From NCBI GenBank assembly GCA_034436015.1, contig DAOTWG010000002.1:1-51194 (forward strand): DNA of 51,194 nt, read 5' to 3'. Position numbers and translations under genes: made by a program. The notes beneath the pieces were generated by a model. The model did not search any database and was not told the DNA's origin. It saw nothing but the letters and a program-made list of their open reading frames with translations. The DNA is from DAOTVX01 sp034436015. GTDB lineage: Bacteria > Chloroflexota > Anaerolineae > Anaerolineales > Villigracilaceae. Positions 33,178-41,284 of the stretch are shown here, in pieces; positions within the stretch are counted from its first letter, which is position 1, and every line of letters begins with the position of its first letter.

Positions 33178-34011
33178 TTAAGGAGTCGCCGGGGGGAATG
33201 CGTCCCAGGCGCCGGTGAGGGCGAACCGAAAGAAATCGATCACGCCGATTTGCAAGAGCGCGGTGGTGAAACCCAGCAATAACACCAGCCCCATTTGGGA
33301 CCAGTGTTGAAACACGTTCTCCTGGCGGGTAATCATGGCCCAGACCAGGCCGTAGACGAGCGTCAGGATGCTCAATACACCCAACACGCTGACGACGGCC
33401 AGAGGATAGAGGAAAAGAGGGTTTTCTGTAAGCGTCAACAAGTCAAGGAGAAAGGTCAGGCCGAGCACGGGGAGGAACGACTTCAGGGAGGGGAACGCAG
33501 AGGTTTCTTTGGGGTTAGCCCAAACCGTGGCGTTGAACGTTGGGAAGACAATCGCGGCCAGCCCCAGTCCTAATCCGCTGCCGGTCAATAGACGCAGCAT
33601 GTTACTTGGCTGGTAAAGATTGCGAATCCGTTCTAGCGCAGCGGGGTAACTTATTTTGGCAAGCGCCAGATAGGAGTTCGCTCCATCTACCGCGAAGGCC
33701 ACGGCAAGGACGCCAAGCACAACGAAGACGCTCCAGCGCGGCATGGCACTGCATCGGGGGGCGCGCCAGAATTGGTAGAGCAAGCCGACCACTGCTCCCA
33801 GGTACATACCAGAACAGCGGGCGCAGAGAGGTAATTGTCGCTCGCCGATATGGAACGAACGCTCGCTCAGGCGATGGCAGACCGCGTAGCCGATTGCTTC
33901 TGCCTTGCCCCATAGTCCAGGCGGCGTGAGTTGCAACCAAGCGGTAGCGGTTCCCAGCGCAAGCAGGATAACCAGCACGCGAACGATGAGTTTTCCAAGG
34001 GGAAGCGGCAT
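33178..34011 (-). CDS. DUF2085 family membrane protein
   Basis: 277-aa membrane protein with about seven helices. The DUF2085 signature is present: YAVCHRLSERSFHIGERQLPLCARCSGMYLG (about 42-72 region), with Cys-His and Cys-x-x-Cys residues that may bind metal. The start at 34011 lies six bases after TATAAT and has no Shine-Dalgarno sequence, which suggests a leaderless mRNA; the long upstream extension in the same frame is antisense to the DUF3048 gene and is not real. The enzyme role is unknown. Confidence 0.85.
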   Translation of the reverse strand: MPLPLGKLIVRVLVILLALGTATAWLQLTPPGLWGKAEAIGYAVCHRLSERSFHIGERQLPLCARCSGMYLGAVVGLLYQFWRAPRCSAMPRWSVFVVLGVLAVAFAVDGANSYLALAKISYPAALERIRNLYQPSNMLRLLTGSGLGLGLAAIVFPTFNATVWANPKETSAFPSLKSFLPVLGLTFLLDLLTLTENPLFLYPLAVVSVLGVLSILTLVYGLVWAMITRQENVFQHWSQMGLVLLLGFTTALLQIGVIDFFRFALTGAWDAFPPATP

Positions 34012-34017
34012 GGAACA

Positions 34018-34047
34018 ATTATAAGCGATTTGCCGATTTGGGCACAA
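34018..34047 (-). promoter_or_regulatory. Promoter of the DUF2085 gene, leaderless type
   Basis: Minus-strand TTGTGC (34042-34047), an 18-bp spacer and TATAAT (34018-34023). The ATG follows after six bases, so the expected +1 is at or next to its A. Confidence 0.65.
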
Positions 34048-34058
34048 AGCGGTATGAT
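34030..34058 (+). promoter_or_regulatory. Promoter of the DUF3048 lipoprotein gene
   Basis: TTGCCG (34030-34035), a 17-bp spacer and TATGAT (34053-34058). It overlaps the divergent DUF2085 promoter, so the two are likely in competition. Confidence 0.65.
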
Positions 34059-34084
34059 AAGCGTCTGTATAGACGGAGGTTGTT

Positions 34085-35248
34085 ATGAAAAAGATACTGT
34101 TCGCCATTCTGCTTTTGCTCTTCGGATTAACGTCCTGCCGCGCGCCGAACGCCTTGCCGACCGCTACAGCAACGCCAAGACGTATTGCGACGGCAACCTT
34201 TACCTCTGTTCCCAGTCCGACTCTCACGCCGGAGCCGCTCGCCTCGCCCACACCATTCGAGGTTGGTCCGGGCGGTTTCCCGGCCGGCGTCAATCCGTTG
34301 ACGGGCTTGAAGGTAGCGAATGCGAGTTTGTTAGAGCGCCGTCCGCTGGCGATTAAGGTTGCCAACTTGCCGCGTGCGTATCGTCCGCAGTGGGGGCTTT
34401 CACGCGCGGATCTCGTCTTCGAATATTATACGGAAGAAGGAACGACTCGTTTCACCGCTATATTCCACGGGCAAGACGCCGAAATGGTGGGACCAATTCG
34501 CTCGGCGCGGTTGCTGGACATGCACATCGTGCGCGGTTATAAGGCGGTCTTTGCCTTTGGCGGAGCCAGTGACTATTTGCTTCGCCGCCTGTATCACTCC
34601 GAGCTTAGCAACCGGATGATTGTCGAGGGCCCGTATGCGCCGCTTTTCCGTTACGACCCCAACGGTGCCAACCACCTAATGGCTGACACGGCTAAGTTGA
34701 GCGCCTTCGCGACCGAGAAGGGTATAGGCAATGGACGCCAGAATCTGGATGGGATGTTCTTCCGTCTTGAGCCGCCGGCGGGAGGACAACCTGCCGCCAA
34801 TCTCTTCGCACGCTTTTCGGCGTCCGTTTACAACCGTTGGGATTACGATGCGGCAAGCGGAAAATATCTACGCTTTTCGGATACGGATAACGACTTCACA
34901 AACGGGCAAAATGAGAAGTACGCTCAGTTGACCGATCGTTTGACCGGCCAGCCGATTGCCTTCGATAACGTGATTGTCCTGCTCGTCATGCACGAGGCAT
35001 ATAGCGCGCAGCCGGAAATTTGGGACATCCTGCTCTATGGTTCAGGAACCGCCTATGCGTTCCGTGATGGGCTGGCGTACAAAGTGCGTTGGCAACGCAA
35101 TGCGCCGGATGCAGTCCTTTCTCTGATCTATGAAGATGGTTCGCCGTTTCCCTTCAAGCCCGGAACAACATGGTTTGAGATCATGGGTGCGGCAACGAGC
35201 GTTTCCTACGGTGAGCAAGGTTGGCGTTTTGTGCATTGGATGCCGTAA
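34085..35248 (+). CDS. DUF3048 (YerB-like) lipoprotein
   Basis: 387-aa exported lipoprotein. The lipobox is LTSC at residues 16-19 (acylated Cys19), followed by a Thr/Pro-rich linker (about 25-58). The DUF3048 domain starts at NPLTGLKV and includes RRPLAIKVANLPRAYRPQWGLSRADLVFEY, TRFTAIFHGQDAEMVGPIRSAR, a second region RFSDTDNDFTNGQ and the final GTTWFEI. The family is extracytoplasmic and of unclear function, possibly cell-envelope related. GGAGG precedes the ATG at 34085. Confidence 0.9.
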   Translation: MKKILFAILLLLFGLTSCRAPNALPTATATPRRIATATFTSVPSPTLTPEPLASPTPFEVGPGGFPAGVNPLTGLKVANASLLERRPLAIKVANLPRAYRPQWGLSRADLVFEYYTEEGTTRFTAIFHGQDAEMVGPIRSARLLDMHIVRGYKAVFAFGGASDYLLRRLYHSELSNRMIVEGPYAPLFRYDPNGANHLMADTAKLSAFATEKGIGNGRQNLDGMFFRLEPPAGGQPAANLFARFSASVYNRWDYDAASGKYLRFSDTDNDFTNGQNEKYAQLTDRLTGQPIAFDNVIVLLVMHEAYSAQPEIWDILLYGSGTAYAFRDGLAYKVRWQRNAPDAVLSLIYEDGSPFPFKPGTTWFEIMGAATSVSYGEQGWRFVHWMP

Positions 35249-35274
35249 AAAGGTTCTGATGGAGGCGCTTCGGC

Positions 35275-36102
35275 GTGAAGGCCAATAAACTCAACGAACT
35301 CGATGCAAAAGCCTGGTTGAAATTCCAGAAATCCTGGTTTGTCCACAACCCTCCGCCTCGTCCCAAGGACGTATTGACGCACCCGGCAAAATTCCCAGAG
35401 ACTCTGGCCCAGGAGTTTATCGAGTTCTTCACCAAGCGCGGCGGCATCGTCCTGGATCCGATGGCGGGAACGGGAAGCGCGTTGATGGCCTCCCTGCGCG
35501 CCGGGCGGCATTCGTACGGCGTCGAGTTGAATCCAAAGTATGTCTCCTTGGCGCGGCAGTTGATTGCCGCCGAGCGCGCCGCGCTAGGGACAGCCGCGCA
35601 GAGTTTAGCGGCGGAAATCTTCTGCGCCGACGCCGCGCAGGCTACGCAGTTGCCGTTGCCCCTCTGCGATTATGTCATCACCTCGCCGCCGTATTGGGAT
35701 ATGTTGCACGCAAAAGGGGCGTCCACGCAGCGGAAACGCCGCGCCTCTCCCGACCTTGATGTGGTATATTCCGAAGACCCGAACGATTTGGGGAACATCC
35801 ACGATTACGAGATTTTTCTGGAGAAACTGGTCGCTATTTATGCCGGCTTGCGGCCTCTCTTGCGTCCCGGCGCGTACTTGACCATCATCGTCAAGAATGT
35901 CAAAAAGGGCGGCGTGATGTACCCGTTGGCCTGGGACCTGGGCCGCGCGTTGGGGCGCATCTATGCTCTCAAGGATGAGAAAATCTGGTGCCAGGACAAT
36001 CAACGCCTGGCTCCCTATGGGTTGGGCAGCGCCTGGGTGAGCAATACTTTCCATCATTACTGCTTGCAATTCCGTTACGAGGGTGAACGTTCGACGCGAT
36101 GA
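35275..36102 (+). CDS. DNA methyltransferase (N4-cytosine or N6-adenine)
   Basis: 275-aa SAM-dependent methylase with a GTG start and GGAGG upstream. Motif I is VLDPMAGTGSAL (59-70), followed by YGVELNPKYV. The catalytic motif TSPPYW is at 136-141 and is intact. The NPPPRPKD segment near residue 25 is typical of DNA modification methylases of this sort. TSPPYW is commonest in N4-cytosine enzymes but also occurs in others, so the base is unsettled. The next gene begins one base past its stop and encodes a possible nuclease, so they may form a restriction-modification pair. Confidence 0.85.
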   Translation: MKANKLNELDAKAWLKFQKSWFVHNPPPRPKDVLTHPAKFPETLAQEFIEFFTKRGGIVLDPMAGTGSALMASLRAGRHSYGVELNPKYVSLARQLIAAERAALGTAAQSLAAEIFCADAAQATQLPLPLCDYVITSPPYWDMLHAKGASTQRKRRASPDLDVVYSEDPNDLGNIHDYEIFLEKLVAIYAGLRPLLRPGAYLTIIVKNVKKGGVMYPLAWDLGRALGRIYALKDEKIWCQDNQRLAPYGLGSAWVSNTFHHYCLQFRYEGERSTR

Positions 36103-36103
36103 G

Positions 36104-37093
36104 ATGTTGACAGAGACAGACCTGATTTGTTTGCCCTATACTTCCGATTTGGCGGAAGGGGGCGTTGCCTATGCTTGCCGTTCGCTTGCTTACACCTACA
36201 ATCGGATGGGCGGCGCGCCGTTCCGTCGGCTGCGGTGTATCGTAGCCGGCGTGGCGGTGGAGTTGGCGTTCCGCCGCTATCTTCATGCACAAAAAGTTCC
36301 TTTTGATGTGCTCGGCGCAACGCCGTTTACCGAACCCGATCGATACGACATTGCTTTGGGGCGTCACCGTTGCGATGTCAAGAGCTACTTTCTTTCTCGT
36401 CGTTGCCAGATTTCCTCGTTGCGTCGGCAACCGGCGCAGGCGCTTCAGGCGCCAGCTTTGATTCCTCTCGACCAATTCCTGGCAGAAGGACGTCGGCTGG
36501 ATGACATTTACCTTTTTGCGTTTCTTCTGGGATTGACCGCTACCTCGCGGCAGGAAATGGCAAGGGCGCAAGCTGCCGGCCATCCTGTCTATCTGATCCA
36601 CCCCATGCCTGAATCGTGGAGCAAACCGACATCCTGGCGTCCGTTAGAGCGCCTGACGTTGAAGAGCGAATGCGAGGAGACTCTTGTGGTGGAATTGGGA
36701 GGCCAAAATGCCGAGCGCAACTTTGTGACCTATGCGTGCGAGGTGGCGCCTCGCAGACGCATTGTACCTCCGTGCGAGTTCTATACTCTTTGCTATATAC
36801 ACGCGCAAACACTGCCAACGGCGCGTTTGGGGTTATACTCGCCGCTTTGCGGCGCGCCTTATCTGATTCACCCGCGCGAATGGGGCAACATCTGGGTCTA
36901 CGGGATGGAGATTTGGCTGGTTGGCTGGCTGACGCATGAGCAGTTTCGCGCGAAAGCGTCTGTGTTGCCGGCTGGTGCCTCTACTTTCCAGTATGCATGC
37001 ACGCGGACGAAGAATCTGGCTGTGCCAATGAAGGAACTGCGGCCGATTCAACCTCTCCTCACGCTCATCAAGGAGCATGGGATGGTGAGATAG
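36104..37093 (+). CDS. Unknown protein with PD-(D/E)XK-like motif, possible restriction endonuclease
   Basis: 329-aa protein of no family that I recognise. The region VAVELAFRRYLHAQKVPFDV (about 50-69) followed by RYDIALGRHRCDVKSYFLSRR (80-100) fits the PD-(D/E)XK fold plan: Glu54, Asp82, then Asp91-Val-Lys93 after eight residues. The C-terminal half (LYSPLCGAPYLIHPREWGNIWVYGMEIWLVGW) is unassigned and could bind DNA. The ATG at 36104 is one base after the methylase stop; a GTG at 36083 is possible. Its tight coupling to a methylase supports a restriction role by context. It ends convergently, overlapping the inositol phosphatase gene by 26 bp. Confidence 0.6.
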   Translation: MLTETDLICLPYTSDLAEGGVAYACRSLAYTYNRMGGAPFRRLRCIVAGVAVELAFRRYLHAQKVPFDVLGATPFTEPDRYDIALGRHRCDVKSYFLSRRCQISSLRRQPAQALQAPALIPLDQFLAEGRRLDDIYLFAFLLGLTATSRQEMARAQAAGHPVYLIHPMPESWSKPTSWRPLERLTLKSECEETLVVELGGQNAERNFVTYACEVAPRRRIVPPCEFYTLCYIHAQTLPTARLGLYSPLCGAPYLIHPREWGNIWVYGMEIWLVGWLTHEQFRAKASVLPAGASTFQYACTRTKNLAVPMKELRPIQPLLTLIKEHGMVR

Positions 37094-37880
37094 GGAGCGC
37101 GCGATGGGGTTGCTTTATGATGTTTAGGATTTGTTCGTGAATTGTCGGCGGCGCGGCCAGGATGGAGGGGGGTGGCGAGAGGTAATTTGACTCGCCGTCC
37201 ACGCGGGTTACTTTGGCGCCGGCTTCCTCAGCGATCAGCGCGCCGGCTGCTGCGTCCCAAGGCTTGAGGGAAAGCTCCCAGTAGCCGTCGAATCGACCGG
37301 CGGCCACATAACACAAATCGAGGGCGGCCGATCCCAGCCTACGTACTCCTTGGGTGCATTTCGCAAAACGGATAAAGTACTCGAAGTTGTCGCGCTCGGC
37401 GTTCCAGGCGTCATAGGGGAAGCCGGTTACAAGCAGGCTGTGTTTTAAGTCCTGCGTCTGCGAGACGCGAATCGGACGCCCGTTCAGCCAAGCGCCCTTG
37501 CCGCGTTCGGCCAGGAACATCTCGTCTCGTAGTGGGTCATAGACGGCACCCAGCGTCAACGCGCCGCGATGCGCATAGGCAATCGAAACGCTGAAGATCG
37601 GCACCCCGTGTGCATAGTTGACCGTCCCGTCCAGGGGGTCGAGGTACCATAGATGCTCCTCGCGGCCATCTATTTCGCCTGCTTCCTCGGAGAGAATGCG
37701 GTGACCGTCAAAGCGGCGGCGAATTTCGCTCAGCAAGAACGCCTCCGACTGTCCGTCCACTTCGGTTACCAAATCAATGACGCCTTTGTAGCGTACTTGG
37801 TGTTCGCGTTCATAGCCGGCGCGCAGGATGTCGCCAGCCTGCCGGGCCAGTTGTTCGAGATCGAAGCGGGTGGGGAGCAT
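37068..37880 (-). CDS. Inositol monophosphatase family protein
   Basis: 270-aa phosphatase. Metal-binding motifs are intact: VTEVDGQSEAF, SEEAGE (about 64-69), WYLDPLDGTVNYAHG (about 77-91) and ELSLKPWDAAAGALIAEEAGA near 210-230. Family members dephosphorylate inositol 1-phosphate and similar sugar phosphates or PAP. AGGAGAG lies before the ATG at 37880. It is convergent with the putative nuclease gene. Confidence 0.93.
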   Translation of the reverse strand: MLPTRFDLEQLARQAGDILRAGYEREHQVRYKGVIDLVTEVDGQSEAFLLSEIRRRFDGHRILSEEAGEIDGREEHLWYLDPLDGTVNYAHGVPIFSVSIAYAHRGALTLGAVYDPLRDEMFLAERGKGAWLNGRPIRVSQTQDLKHSLLVTGFPYDAWNAERDNFEYFIRFAKCTQGVRRLGSAALDLCYVAAGRFDGYWELSLKPWDAAAGALIAEEAGAKVTRVDGESNYLSPPPSILAAPPTIHEQILNIIKQPHRALPISPSHAP

Positions 37881-37973
37881 GGGGTTATCTCTCCTGAGGA
37901 AATTAAAACAATGCCGCGCCCAGACAGTCACGTTTGGGTGTATGGGAGCGGCAGAAGAGCCTGATTCAGGCTC

Positions 37974-38606
37974 TCATGGTGTGGAGCGTTTGTACTCTTC
38001 CAGGATGGAATAGACTTGGTTCAATTCGGCTTGAATCTCATCTCGATCGCGCATTGCTTGTTGGAGCAGCGCCTCGAATGCCGGTCGTTGGCTGACGGGT
38101 AGGGTTGCTATAAGACGCTCGGTGCGTGTAATCTGCATGTTCTTATGGCGCAATTTGTTTTCAAGACGTTCGCGGTAGCCTTGATAGAATCGCTGACCGC
38201 TTATCGGTTCGGGCGTTTCTTCGGGCCCTTGGGTGAGCAATTCGGCTACTGTGAGCAAGAACTCCTCGATGTCAATCGGCTTTTCGATGAAGCGCGCCGC
38301 TCCCAGTTCCATGGCAAAATGCTTATCTTCCTGCGTGACATAGGTGGCGGAAATGAAGATGATAGGGATGTCTTTTGTTGTCGGGTCGGTGCGCAAACGG
38401 TAGGCCAGCGCGTATCCATCTAGTTTCGGCATTAGAATATCTGTCACAACGAGGGCGGGGCGTTCTTTGGCGATGTGCTCCAGCGCTTCCTCTCCATCCC
38501 TGGCGGTGGCAACCGGATAGCCCTTGAAACGGAGGGTCACTTCCAGAAGTTCCAGAACGTTGGGGATGTCTTCCACGATGAGGACGGGACCATAGGGTAC
38601 GCTCAT
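37974..38606 (-). CDS. Response-regulator receiver protein with coiled-coil tail
   Basis: 210-aa protein. The receiver domain (about 6-125) has VLIVEDIPN, the phospho-acceptor Asp in VVTDILMPKLDG, IIFISATY and the lysine in FIEKPID. The tail (about 140-210) is helical and likely a coiled coil, with no DNA-binding or enzyme domain. It may relay a signal through protein contacts. The ATG is preceded by TAAAAT and six bases, without a Shine-Dalgarno sequence, suggesting a leaderless mRNA. No kinase gene is adjacent; the orphan kinase at 10497 is of a class that usually has NarL-type partners. Confidence 0.85.
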   Translation of the reverse strand: MSVPYGPVLIVEDIPNVLELLEVTLRFKGYPVATARDGEEALEHIAKERPALVVTDILMPKLDGYALAYRLRTDPTTKDIPIIFISATYVTQEDKHFAMELGAARFIEKPIDIEEFLLTVAELLTQGPEETPEPISGQRFYQGYRERLENKLRHKNMQITRTERLIATLPVSQRPAFEALLQQAMRDRDEIQAELNQVYSILEEYKRSTP

Positions 38607-38665
38607 GTCTTTATTTTACCGCCTTTTGTTCAAAAAGGAAAATGCTTTGATGCGGAATGGAGAAT

Positions 38666-39067
38666 CTACCCATGATGCGCTAACTGCCCAAAGGTAACCG
38701 CTCTCAGGCGATTCAGTAGATAGGTTTGCGTCTCGGCCCAGATGTCTTGTAACGGACACTCCTTTTTCATTTCGCATTTGCTGGCGTCGCTGACGCACTC
38801 GTTGAGCAGGATGGGGCCGTCAATAGCCTCGACGACATCCAGCAGAGTGATTTCCGCTGGGTCGCGCGCCAGCGTAATACCCCCACCCGCGCCGCGCGCG
38901 GTATGCACCAGGCCGGCGACAGCGAGCTGAGCAACAATTTTTGCCAGGAAGGAGGGGGGAATACGCATGGATTCTGCCACGCGACTGGTAGCAGCGCGTT
39001 GATCCGGTTGGTTCGTTAGGTAGAGAATCGCGCGGATGGCATAATCGGCCTGTTTTGTAATTTGCAT
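38666..39067 (-). CDS. Rrf2 family regulator, probable Fe-S type
   Basis: 133-aa transcription regulator. An N-terminal winged helix (about 1-65) has the family start MQITKQADYAIRAILYL and RIPPSFLAKIVAQL. Three cysteines in NECVSDASKCEMKKECPL (C-x6-C-x5-C, about residues 90-103) match the cluster-binding region of IscR-type proteins, with one residue more in the first gap. Likely an iron-sulfur or redox sensor. AAGGATAAGG precedes the ATG. CCTTAACTATTTTTGAAGG in the leader is a possible self-operator. No isc or suf genes are nearby. Confidence 0.9.
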   Translation of the reverse strand: MQITKQADYAIRAILYLTNQPDQRAATSRVAESMRIPPSFLAKIVAQLAVAGLVHTARGAGGGITLARDPAEITLLDVVEAIDGPILLNECVSDASKCEMKKECPLQDIWAETQTYLLNRLRAVTFGQLAHHG

Positions 39068-39120
39068 AGACCTTATCCTTCAAAAATAGTTAAGGAATAT
39101 CCACGAAATGGGTTGCTGCT

Positions 39121-39149
39121 ATTGTATATCTGAATTCTCTGGATAGCAA
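39121..39149 (-). promoter_or_regulatory. Promoter of the Rrf2 regulator gene
   Basis: Minus-strand TTGCTA (39144-39149), a 17-bp spacer and TACAAT (39121-39126), followed by a short CCTT/AAGG inverted repeat near 39075-39095 that may be the operator. Confidence 0.6.
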
Positions 39150-39311
39150 GAGTAGGCGAAAGAATCACAGGCCGCAAGTTGGATGGAACTCCCGTTCTCT
39201 CTCCAGAGTGAAAGGTAGAGACGGTCCTGGGGCTGGTTTTCAAGACATCCTCCCAAACACAGCAGACATTCCGCTCATCGCAGGGGTGCCGCTGTTTGTC
39301 CTATCCACAGA

Positions 39312-39341
39312 TTGTGGGCAATTCCAGGAAATGGGTATAAT
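39312..39341 (+). promoter_or_regulatory. Promoter of the esterase gene, leaderless type
   Basis: TTGTGG (39312-39317), an 18-bp spacer and TATAAT (39336-39341), then six bases and the ATG at 39348. Confidence 0.65.
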
Positions 39342-39347
39342 TATTTC

Positions 39348-40133
39348 ATGCCTCAAATCATTCCTACTGCTGAACCTTTTTTCTTCCCCGGCCAGGGCGA
39401 GAAAGGTCGGTTAGGTTGCCTTGTGATTCATGGGTTTACAGGCACGCCGAAGGAAATGCGCTGGTTGGGGGAATTTTTGAACCGGCAGGGCTATACTGTC
39501 TGTGGGATTCGGCTGTCGGGTCATGCCACGCGCATGGAAGATATGATGCGGTCGCGATATACCGACTGGTTGTTGTCCGTAGAGGATGGTTACCACCTGT
39601 TGCGCGCCTGTACGGACCAAGTCTTCCTGCTGGGTCTTTCGATGGGCGGCGCCCTGGCGTTGACTTCCGCCTCACGTCTACCGGTGGGCGGCGTGGTGGC
39701 GATGTCTACGCCCTACTCCATGGTTAAAGATACCTGGCTTCCACTGCCGGTAGTGCGTTTTTTGAGTCGCTTTCGACCTTATTTGCCCAAAGAGGATAAC
39801 GCCGGCAGCGGTTGGTTCGACAAGGAGGCATTGCGTCAACACATTGCCTACCCGGCCCATCCGGTGCGTTCCGGCGTGGAATTGAAGTTGTTGCTGGCTG
39901 AGATGCGGATGGCCTTGCCGGAGGTAACGGCGCCAGTTCTCCTCATTCACTCGCGCGACGATAAAACGGTGCCGCCCGACCATATGCCTCAACTCTATGC
40001 GCGACTTGGATCCTCGCGCAAGGAGATGCTCTGGGTGGAAGGCGCCGGTCACGTGATTACGGAGGAGCCGCCGCGCCAGAAGATTTTTGAGACCATTGAT
40101 CGGTTCCTTGAGAGCATCGTTGGCCGCGCATGA
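39348..40133 (+). CDS. Alpha/beta hydrolase, carboxylesterase/monoacylglycerol lipase type
   Basis: 261-aa cytoplasmic esterase. The oxyanion segment is VIHGFTGTPKEM (about 26-37), the nucleophile Ser is in LLGLSMGGALAL (about 91-102), the acid Asp in HSRDDKTVPPD and the His in GAGHVITEEPP. This arrangement is typical of Est30-like carboxylesterases. The ATG lies six bases after TATAAT and no Shine-Dalgarno sequence is present, suggesting a leaderless message. The stop overlaps the ATG of the MFS gene (ATGA). Confidence 0.9.
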   Translation: MPQIIPTAEPFFFPGQGEKGRLGCLVIHGFTGTPKEMRWLGEFLNRQGYTVCGIRLSGHATRMEDMMRSRYTDWLLSVEDGYHLLRACTDQVFLLGLSMGGALALTSASRLPVGGVVAMSTPYSMVKDTWLPLPVVRFLSRFRPYLPKEDNAGSGWFDKEALRQHIAYPAHPVRSGVELKLLLAEMRMALPEVTAPVLLIHSRDDKTVPPDHMPQLYARLGSSRKEMLWVEGAGHVITEEPPRQKIFETIDRFLESIVGRA

Positions 40134-41266
40134 GCCCCAGCCTGTTTCTTCTTTTTGGGGCCCTATTTACCTGGGGGATAGGCGAGGGAATGTTCCTGTA
40201 CTTTCAACCCATCTATCTGCAGCAACTTGGCGCGAACACGTGGACGATTTCCGGCCTGTTCAGTGCTTTTGGCGCGGCGATGATGCTTGCCCCTATTCCG
40301 GCCGGTTATCTTTCCGATCGGATTGGACGAAAGCCGCTTCTGATGTCTGCTTGGGGATTAGGGCTGGCAGCAGCCTGGACCATGGCGCTGGCGCGAACGT
40401 TATCCGTCTTCGTTGCTGGTTGACTGACCTATGGCCTGACCGCGTTCGTTTCTGCGCCGATGAACAGTTATGCGACCGCGGCGCGCGGGCGGATGACACC
40501 GGCCCGCGTCATGACTTTGCTTTCAGCGGCGTACAATCTTGGCGCGGCCGTAGGCGCGTCGGTAGGCGGCTGGGTTGGAGAGCACGTCCAGTTACGTATT
40601 GTCTACACGGTTGCAGCAGGCATCTTCACGCTTTCTACTGCCTTGGTCTGTTTCCTGCGTCCGCAACCGCGCGAAATACAAGATATACCTGATCCTGCCA
40701 TGCCGCTGCGCGCGAATCGGCGCTATATCGTTTTCCTGGGGATAACCTTTGTCGCCATCTTCGCGATGTACCTGCCTCAGCCGCTGACGCCGAAGTTTCT
40801 GGAAAGCGAGCGCGGGCTTTCTCGAGGAGCAATAGGCTTTCTGGGCTTTTGTGGTTCGTTTGGGAATGCGCTGATGAGCCTTGTGCTTGGACGTCTGGAG
40901 GCCGGTGTGGGCTTCTTGCTGGCGCAGGGGGCCGTGGCGCTTGCTATGGCATTGTTCTGGCAAGGGAAGGGGATCATCTGGTTTGCTTGTGCCTATCTGT
41001 TACTTGGCGGGTTTCGCGCCGCGCGCTCATTGGTCTTTGCTCAGGTTCGCTTGTGGATCCTCCCTGCCCAGATGGGACTGGCCTATGGCATCGGCGAGGC
41101 GGTCAGCTCTCTGGCGATCGTGCTTGCGCCGCTACTTGCGGGCTTCCTGTATGTTCGGCAGCCTATATTCATGTACATGGTTGCTCTCACTTTGATCCTT
41201 TTCGCCGCCTTAACCTTCTTGCTTTTCTCTCCTAGTAAGCACCCCCTCTCTGCAACGCTGTGTTGA
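40130..41266 (+). pseudogene. MFS transporter gene with one in-frame TGA
   Basis: The product is a 12-helix MFS protein. The first part runs to LARTLSVFVAG; then TGA (40421-40423) interrupts, and the same frame continues LTYGLTAFVSAPMNSYATAARGRM to a normal end. The N-terminal motif A-like GYLSDRIGRKPLL and the rest are intact, so only this codon is wrong. A single change from TGG (Trp) or GGA (Gly) would explain it. If there is no read-through, the gene yields a 97-aa fragment. It overlaps the esterase gene by 4 bp. Confidence 0.75.
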
Positions 41267-41284
41267 CATTATGAGGAAGGAGTT

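Noticed and set aside
34012..34365. 118-residue N-terminal extension of the DUF2085 protein
   Set aside because: It is antisense to the DUF3048 lipoprotein gene, its sequence is not protein-like for a membrane protein, and a promoter with a leaderless start lies at 34018-34047.
39299..39321. DnaA box pair (CTATCCACA and TGTGGG)
   Set aside because: Only one near match is present, within the promoter region of the esterase gene, with no cluster; most likely chance.
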